Positions 57,201-64,000 of a stretch of 64,000 nucleotides of DNA are shown piece by piece; within the stretch, counting starts at the first letter, position 1; every line of letters starts with the position of its first letter. The DNA comes from Ischnura elegans (Eukaryota; Arthropoda; Insecta; Odonata; Coenagrionidae): assembly GCF_921293095.1 (NCBI RefSeq), contig NC_060254.1:61426069-61490068 (forward strand). Reading direction: 5' to 3'. The notes beneath the pieces were generated by a model. It saw only the letters and a program-made list of their open reading frames with translations. It had not been told where the DNA came from and made no database searches. Made by a program: the position numbers and the translations under genes.

Positions 57201-59317
57201 TCGTAACGACCCTTCAGAGAAAAATAAAATGTATGCACAAAGTCAGTCTGCCACAAATTTGTTACGACTCATGCTTGCAAAGAAGTATCTATGTCTATAA
57301 ATGAGCACAGAATGCATTCCCTTCAACTTTGGCAAAAATGTTGAATGAAGAATTAGACGGTTTGGAAAAAAACGAAATTAGAAGAAAAAATCTGGAAGTA
57401 TAGACACCATAGGTAGAAAACGAAATTGGTACGGCAGTGGATAAACAAAGGCCTGGCGGAATCCTCTTAAAAAGAAGGACCTAACACTAGTTAAAACTTG
57501 AGCTTTCCAATAAATAACGCGCGCACAATTATAAAAGCTCAATAAAGCGTTTTCATCTATTCTGAAATAGTTGGATTTAAAGTGGAAAAGCATAAATTAG
57601 ACTTGGCATGAATTACATAAGAATTTTATCATAAATATTTTACGGCAAAAATTTATTACATGAATGTTTGATATATGAAAACTATTCGAAAATGAAGAGG
57701 TCAAGTAAGCCAGCATTTCCTGAGGTTCAGCATTCTTTTGAAAGTATTTATAACTATGCGAAAATGTTCAGAGATGACTAGAATGAAGGCTATAAGTAAA
57801 TAAGGATTAGCCAAAAGGAAAAATTCAGTCCAAAGCGTGCAAAAAACCTTTTAATGGGCGAGCAATAAAATGATTATCATTCTTAAGGATACCAAATAAA
57901 CTATTCATGACATTTTTAAGCATCAAGGGCAGTAAACGTAAAGCAAAACTACTCTAGAAGGTAAAAAATGCCCGAGGAAAATTAGTTACACGGCAGATAA
58001 TATTTCCCATAAAAGGTCTTCAACATCTCCTAATATAACTAGTGATGTAAATCAGTTTTTTTTTTCATGTTCCCATTTCACCAGTCACTTTCAATGCTAA
58101 ATCATCATCATTCGAGATGGATATTCCATCTGAAGTTTCATGATGGGGTAGTGAACGTATTACACGTTCTGTTAAATAAACTTGCAGAAAATTATAGCTG
58201 CAGCAACGCCTTTTATGAAAATTTATTTAATCATATACCCAATACTATTCTTCTTTATACGTTCTTTTACCATATCATATCTCGATAACTCCTGAATGAA
58301 CCAGGTTCCCAAGCAATAAATACACTCACCATCACGTTTCAGCATGTCCACCTCGAATGTACAGTCTAGTAATACAAACATCTGCGAGGATCTTAAATCA
58401 CTTCTCTTCTGCACAGCTTGAAAAGTTCACTCCGTACTTTTGCTAAATCACTGCCCCAAACTGAAAAAGAACCATTGTCTCACCTCTGTGATTATAACCT
58501 CACCGTGAAATCCAAGCAAAAAGTCCCTGAACCCCACTTCTTGCCGTCCCATGTACTTTACCCTTAATTCTTCTAACTATATAGACATTTCATGTATGAT
58601 TTTACACTTTCCTGGCGAACAATATATTTAAACTTTTCTCGGATTACCGCGCGGGTAAGATATTCGAAAAGCGCACCGCAAAAACCTTATATTCCACAAC
58701 TTAACCAATTTATTTGAAATAAACAATAATTTTAAAAAACAGACAAAGGTTGGGAATTACTGTAATAAATAAAGTGAAATGCGTTGCGTGCGTGCATGCA
58801 AATCATGTCCCTCAAAGTTTGGGTTAATTAGAAGTGGGAGGAAACAGTTGGAAGGAAACTGTTTCAGTGGAAACGCATCCTTCCTTGGGAGTAGGACGAA
58901 CGGGGAGAGGTTAAAAAGAGCAAGAGCTTAGAAGAGATGAGGGGACAACCAAATACGGATTCGCGACGCTCCCACTGTAAACATCGGAGAGAGAGCAAAG
59001 CGCACGGCCTTCTCCTTCCTTGGTGACTTGCGAAAGCTTCCACCGCTCAACTGGCTACACCTCCACAGTTCCGCCGCCCCAACGGTGTGACATCACTCGG
59101 AGATAAATGAGCAGTATCTCCGCCGTCTGCCAACAATCCAAACGAATGGTCTTGATGGCACAGAAAAATCTAGGATTTCAAGATTTCTCCTTTTTAACCT
59201 GGCATTTAAAAACGCTCCTATAGCAATGCACATCAACAATCGGATAAAAGTTATGCAGACCTGCTTGTCCGTTAATTTGCCAAAGAGTGGAATATATAAA
59301 ATGGTATAACTGACACC
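54292..59317 (+). other. Presumed first intron of the ARRDC-like gene, part 1
   Basis: Begins with GTGAGT. No second exon (expected to continue with Gly and a conserved His/Val-rich strand) was found by eye. Contents are AT-rich; a short tagatagatagata run is at about 56468. 58780-59100 is more GC-rich, without a recognised gene. Confidence 0.45.
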
Positions 59318-59342
59318 AGTGGCGTAACTAGGAATATGCTTT
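59318..59342. mobile_element. 25-bp hAT MITE end fragment
   Basis: cagtggcgtaactaggaata followed by tgctt is identical to the left end of the MITE at 283. Similarity stops there, so it is a remnant. Confidence 0.55.
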
Positions 59343-60149
59343 GATCTTGATGCTTGATGCTTAAAGATCTACGTTGCAGCATAATACATTACTTCTTAAT
59401 ATTACCGGCTTATACTGAAAGAGACCGTTGCGATCAATTTAAACCAATTGCTGCACGATCCAGTTTTTTTTCCGAAGATTTCATGGCTCTCAGCATTCTA
59501 ATCAGCGCCTCTACCGAAGCAGTAATAATTATCCACTAATGCAAAAACCATCCAAACTTTGACAAAACGTTTAGACAGACCCAACTTACGTGGTTGACCA
59601 CGATAAGAAGAACTGACAGGGAATAAAACTAAAAAATAAAATGCAGCCCAAAGTACTCAGTACAAAGTCTTTCTATCCTGCTTAGGCCATATTGACTGAA
59701 AATTGAGCGATGAAAATGCTATAAATCAAACATATCAATTGGACTGCCTGGGTCTTGAAAATTCCTCCGTTTGTAACTTCTTGACGGGTGACGTCTAGGT
59801 CCAAGGATACTTAATCTCCAGGAGTTTGTTACGTATCAAAACTAATTATTATTAAATAATTGGTTACAAGTCGACCATGAAGTCGGGTGGTAACATTAAG
59901 TTATTACACAATAATATACATAAACCAAAATGCAAAACAAAATACTTAGTACCACAAAATTTTTAAAAAGCCCTCAACAAAACCATTTTTACACAATACA
60001 TGTCCCCGTATACCTAGCACCAAATCAGCAAAAATACAATACATATCTACATTTACATTGCCCTCAAAATCCATTTTTACACAATAATATACTAAGACCA
60101 AAGAAAAAAAGACAAGAAACACAAAATTTTAAAAATATACAATTACAAA

Positions 60150-60600
60150 GCCCTCAAAATTCAATTTTATCTATCCTTTTGGTAAATCTAGAGGCGTGAG
60201 TTGGAAATGGCTCAGAAAAAATTTCTCCGGGTAAGCCATTCCAATCCTCTATCCCCCGATGTAGGAAGAAAAATTTTAGTCTATCTGTCAGCTGCCTTGG
60301 GGCCTTAATCTTATAATTATGATCCCTCCTCCCTAGATAACTTGGTCCTTTTAACCGCTTCGTTAGCTCCCTCCACGCAGGATCACCACTGTAAGTTTTA
60401 AATACACACTTCAAGCGTGCTTTCTTCCTCCTTGATTCTAAAGAATTCCATCCCAGCGTTTTTAACATTTCCGTGACGCTTGCCTTCCTTCTGAAATTTC
60501 CCAAAACAAATCTAGCTGCTAATCGCTGAACTTTTGCTAATTGCTTGATCTCACGATTCGAATGAGGATCCCTGAGGAGTTGGCATATATCATTAAATAA
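60150..60600 (-). pseudogene. CR1/L2-like LINE 3' fragment
   Basis: The reverse strand reads DPHSNREIKQLAKVQRLA (from about 60575), then, after one break, an open 116-codon frame (60504-60154): NFRRKASVTEMLKTLGWNSL, ESRRKKARLK, PSYLGRRDHNYKIKAP, TDRLKFFFLHRGIEDWNGLP. This order (RAARFV-like block, SVT.ML..LGW.SLE.RR, RR.H..K, TDR.K.SFF.R....WN.LP) is the C-terminal region after the reverse transcriptase of CR1/L2/Jockey-type LINEs. The frame ends with a stop at about 60154. It is 5' truncated just before the palindromic insertion at 60676. Confidence 0.8.
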
Positions 60601-60675
60601 TCAGCATCATCACCATAAGTTTTAAGGAGACTGCAATTGAGACGGTATACTAGATTTTTAACCCGTTATGTAACA

Positions 60676-60978
60676 TTTATCAGTAACAGACACTTTGTTA
60701 ATTCCACAATATATTTTTTTAATAAAAATTCTTTTGACCGTTTTCGGCTGTTACACCATTATCATGTGCAGAAAAAATCTGTACTTTTGTTTGATATTAC
60801 TGTACTTTGATACTTAACTTTACTTACTTTGAAATTTTCTGTACTTTATAATAGTGTAACAGCCGAAACCGGTAAAAAAATTAATGTTTTAAAAATATAT
60901 TGTGGAAGTAACAAGGTGTCTGATATAGCTAACAAGGAGACCTTCCACCACGTACAAGCTTCAAGTTTCGATTTAATT
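60676..60978. mobile_element. Palindromic insertion, GAAACCGG family, copy 2
   Basis: A perfect 13-bp direct repeat, ccgttatgtaaca, flanks it (60663-60675 and 60979-60991). It is related to 22734-23089: one end carries aattaaatcgaaacttgaag, then acgtggtggaag; both arms carry cagccgaaa(a/c)cggt. The hammerhead-like half GCCGAAAACGGUC is visible in the left arm on the reverse strand, preceded by AUGAUAAUGG, where an active family member would be expected to show CUGAUGAUGG. Probably inactive. Confidence 0.7.
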
Positions 60979-60991
60979 CCGTTATGTAACA

Positions 60992-62648
60992 CTTGCTAAC
61001 ATGAAAAAGGGATTTAAACTATCTTCCAACTAAGTATCCATTTTTCAGCTCATTGCGTCAAATGATTCTGGATGTATGAAATTTTTTTAAGAAGCTTTCA
61101 CACTGAATTCCTAAAAATAAAATTGAATTTGCGCTCTAGTCTCTGAGAGCAATATTTTCTCATTAGCATTTTCATCAAGTCTCCGTAAAAGTTCCGCTTA
61201 CGTCAACCGGGTACTCAACTAAAACAATTTTTACTCCATAACCTCCCGCACATCACATCATCCGAGTAATTTACACCGTGGGCTAATCTCACATTAGCAC
61301 CTGAGCATAGCAATGATTCTCAAGCTATTACGACCTTTATTACCACTGTCCCTCAATGCCTACCCTAAGAACTGTCAGGTATTGAGAAATAGGTCCTAAT
61401 CGTGACACGATTTTTCGTGGCTGGTAAAGGTATAAGAAATTTAAAAATAGTCTTTTCATCAAAATCCTGAAAAAAATATCTGGAAATGTTAAAAAAAAAT
61501 ACTTGTGTTTAATTGGAATTATCAATCGCAACATTACTTCGAGCCTTAAAACTTTTCAAATGATCACGAGAAATTAATCCACCATTAATTAAATCAAATA
61601 AATTAAACCATTAATCAGAGTTCGTATGGTTCATTATCATACTTTCTGTATTTTATTAATATGTATACCTACTTCGTATCAATGGTGTTGAGATATAGCA
61701 AGGGCAAGCTTGCAGAGGCATCAACCCGGCTAGAATTAAAATCGCAGGGGTCAATATAACCATCACCGGGTCAGTTGATGTAATACATAATCTTCGGTTT
61801 CGATAAACGAATTTCCATACATCAATCAAGGATAGTGTGTTCCATGACGCAGTTTTAATCACTGCCTCTATCAAAAACATACATTTAAAATAGCCGACAC
61901 CGTTATCGATACAAAAATGAGCCTCAAACGTTCGAGTGAAATTTCAATAATTATGAAAAAGTTAAAATGGTTTCCCATTGTGATAGGCAAGATAATCGGT
62001 TTCTAAATGGCTCTTGTACGTAATGCAATCTATAACCAAAATTTAGTAAAAATATTCCCTAAATGACGAAGGATTGGAAAACCACCAACGGTAATATGAT
62101 AGGAAATTTTGACAGGAGACATTCAATGACGAATTATTCCACATATCACCAGGTATAACCATTTCTATAAGTATTCACCTCCTGCATTTTGAACTGACAG
62201 ACAAGTTTCACCCGAATTCAAAATGATTATTTTCGTTAAATGAAAAAGAAAGTTCATAACCTTAATATGCTTCACAATGATTTGGGAATAAGCAGCTAAT
62301 TTCAGATCGGATTATTATTTTTAATTGCAAATCATCTCTCTTGAGCCGAAAGTGGAATAGAGGAAAATCAGAAAATAAGCCAGCCACAATTTCCCGCTCT
62401 ATACAATAGGATTCACAGGAAATTTTCCAAAAATATTACGCTCTAAATTCTCAGGTATCTTCCACTCAACCATTATCCAGAACGCGAACGGTGTCGCATA
62501 CACCAATTCGATTTCGCCGAGCATTGGAAATCAGACGAGGCTCGTATGCGGAATAGTGGAGCAAAATAGTTTTGCCGGTAGAAACGGTGTCGAAGACACT
62601 ACACGAATATAGGGCGCCCCGCCCCTCCGTTATCTAGCTAACAACCAT
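60992..62648. other. Presumed intron, nothing recognised
   Basis: AT-rich; no exon, RNA or repeat end seen. Confidence 0.45.
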
Positions 62649-63335
62649 GGGAACTACATATAGGAGCCCCAATTCCATTCCTAAAGGTAATTTTACACTG
62701 TGCAACATGTTATATGGTTATATGTAGCAAGTTACTTGTAACATTTGTTTTACATAACATTTTTTTATAAAAAGAGTCCAGCAGAGCCAAAACTGCACAA
62801 ATAGCATATAAATAATTACAGATTCAGTCCTAGCCCACCCGTCAACTGGCTATCCCAACCATGCGCCTCACCTCTTTTTTTAACGTTACACATTTTCCCA
62901 CTTCGTGCGGGAAACCAAAAACTTGTCATATAACACGAATGTTTGTTTTCTATAAAAACGTTGCATGCAACTTGTTACACAGATTTGTGAATTTTTCGTA
63001 AAACACGCTATATGTAACTTGTTTATGTAACATGTTACACAGTGTAAACCCTCCTTTACAAGGCTGATTTCTGTTTCCACTGCGGTTGCATTTCAATCTC
63101 TTTTCAAAAATGTCCACCATGCGGCGTAAATTTCGTACATATATTCTCTGTGCAGAAAATATGTAAATTTCGGTTAACACACCTAATTACACCTTACTTA
63201 CCCGTGAAATTCGGATGACATTGTCCGTCAGCGACGCGAGTGGCGACTTCTGTAAACCCACTGCAATGCGCGGTGGGAGACAACACATATGAGGCCGACT
63301 TGACTATCCTCTATTATAATATTCGTGCTAAAAAC
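62649..63335. repeat. Dispersed repeat family X, copy C
   Basis: Matches copy B (28577-29255) in order on both sides of the MITE at 62692-63048: gggaactacatataggagcc, then ggctgatttctgtttccact, tttcaaaaatgtcc, ttgtccgtcagcgacgcgag, gtggcgacttctgtaaa, taatattcgtgct. Unlike copy B it lacks the hammerhead palindrome, so it records that empty site. Confidence 0.7.
62692..63048. mobile_element. MITE with 'tttacactgtg' ends
   Basis: Ends tttacactgtgcaacatgtt and aacatgttacacagtgtaaa are inverted over 20 bp with one difference. Subterminal blocks (tatatgtaactt and relatives) also occur in both orientations. 357 bp; target duplication not clear. Confidence 0.75.
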
Positions 63336-64000
63336 TCTAACCACCGTCTCCGAAAATTTTCCTGCCGGGGAAAAGCGAGAATTCTTCCCGAGAGGGTTAT
63401 TTTACACTCGTTTTCAGCGTTATTTTTCCTCCGAGCGGTTCCGAGTCGCATGAGTACTTCCCACCCGCTACACTTTGCTCATTCTCATTGGCTCGCACGC
63501 GTAAGCAGGAGACGCCTTCTTGTTCCACCGAGCCCACTTTCACTTCCTCAACCTCTTGATGCACCAGCAGTAGTCGGACGTGGCATGTGATATGCATTCA
63601 CCGCTATATATATTCCATCCACTATGCAAACGAACGGAAGCACAATGTGGGAGAGATAAGTAGACGAAATTCTGAACTTGGAGGTTCACACCAAGGACGA
63701 TGTGCGTCATGAAAAAATATTTGGATTAACCGATGTTCGAACCAGGATCTCCCGATTTTCCGCTAGGCGTGTAGCCAAATACACCACCAAGCCACTAAGT
63801 TTTACATTTCGTATAAATCAACTCATTTTGGCGTGACTTGGTGAAACGATGAGATATTCATGGTGAAGCAAAAACCCAGTACCTACTGAAAAATAAAAGT
63901 TTGTGGAAGAGTACTGGGTTTTTACTTCACTACGAATTTTACATTGTTTTCCTGTATGTTTCTCATTCGCGATTAATGCAAATAAAACTGAATGGTTTAA
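63336..64000. other. GC-rich patch and a tRNA-like relic
   Basis: 63360-63600 is more GC-rich with overlapping open frames and no known domain. 63738-63790 on the reverse strand has a B box ggttcgaacatcgg and a tggcttggtggtgta A-like box, probably a SINE head. Confidence 0.35.

Noticed and set aside
1-64000. LTR retroelements, endogenous virus copies or Polintons
   Set aside because: I looked for long direct repeats with TG...CA ends, primer-binding sites and gag/pol, capsid or polymerase motifs and saw none that I could support.
1-64000. CRISPR array
   Set aside because: The tandem repeats present have no spacer structure, and the genome is animal-like.

Overview
The window looks like AT-rich, repeat-dense DNA from an arthropod, probably an insect; I cannot name the species. 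It holds nuclear-type tRNA genes, a spliced protein exon with an insect-style core promoter, tRNA-derived SINEs, non-LTR retrotransposon remnants and many hAT, mariner, Harbinger-like and piggyBac-like short elements. I saw no operon, bacterial ribosome-binding site, CRISPR array, LTR element or Polinton.

Only one host protein gene is supported: the first coding exon of an arrestin-domain (ARRDC-type) gene at 54171-54291 on the + strand. A GC-rich leader precedes it, with a candidate Inr/DPE promoter at 53765-53799, and a splice donor follows directly. The rest of the window to 64000 is probably its first intron; no second exon was found by eye. Three tRNA-Leu(CAG) genes lie at 13379, 16530 (-) and 23602 (-) and share their 3' flank.

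Layout: 1-1440 is a tandem repeat with a hAT MITE. 2767-7214 is a DNA transposon with long, nearly identical inverted arms and a decayed ORF. 7.9-16.2 kb holds a LINE tail, a fold-back element, a tandem array and nested MITEs. 20.4-22.2 kb is a four-level nest (repeat, hAT, mariner, unknown insert). 22.7-34.5 kb is rich in short insertions, several with hammerhead-ribozyme-like cores. 36-38.9 kb has a LINE fragment and a mariner relic carrying two MITEs. 43.4-48.6 kb has further LINE fragments. 51.8-52.9 kb is an unclassified inverted-repeat element. The presumed intron holds another LINE tail, one more palindromic insertion and a third copy of a dispersed repeat that is also interrupted.

The most interesting signal is a set of short insertions (173-356 bp, flanked by 8-13 bp target duplications), four of them palindromic, plus one further motif without defined ends. 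Clear hammerhead-like motifs occur at four sites: 25198-25239 (-), 28927-28966 (-), 28990-29029 (+) and 30713-30755 (+). They have the layout stem I, CUGANGA, one extra U, stem II, GAAA, very short stem III, stem I. Known biology points to Penelope-like retroelement relatives, but no reverse transcriptase of that class is visible, so they look like a non-autonomous ribozyme-bearing family.
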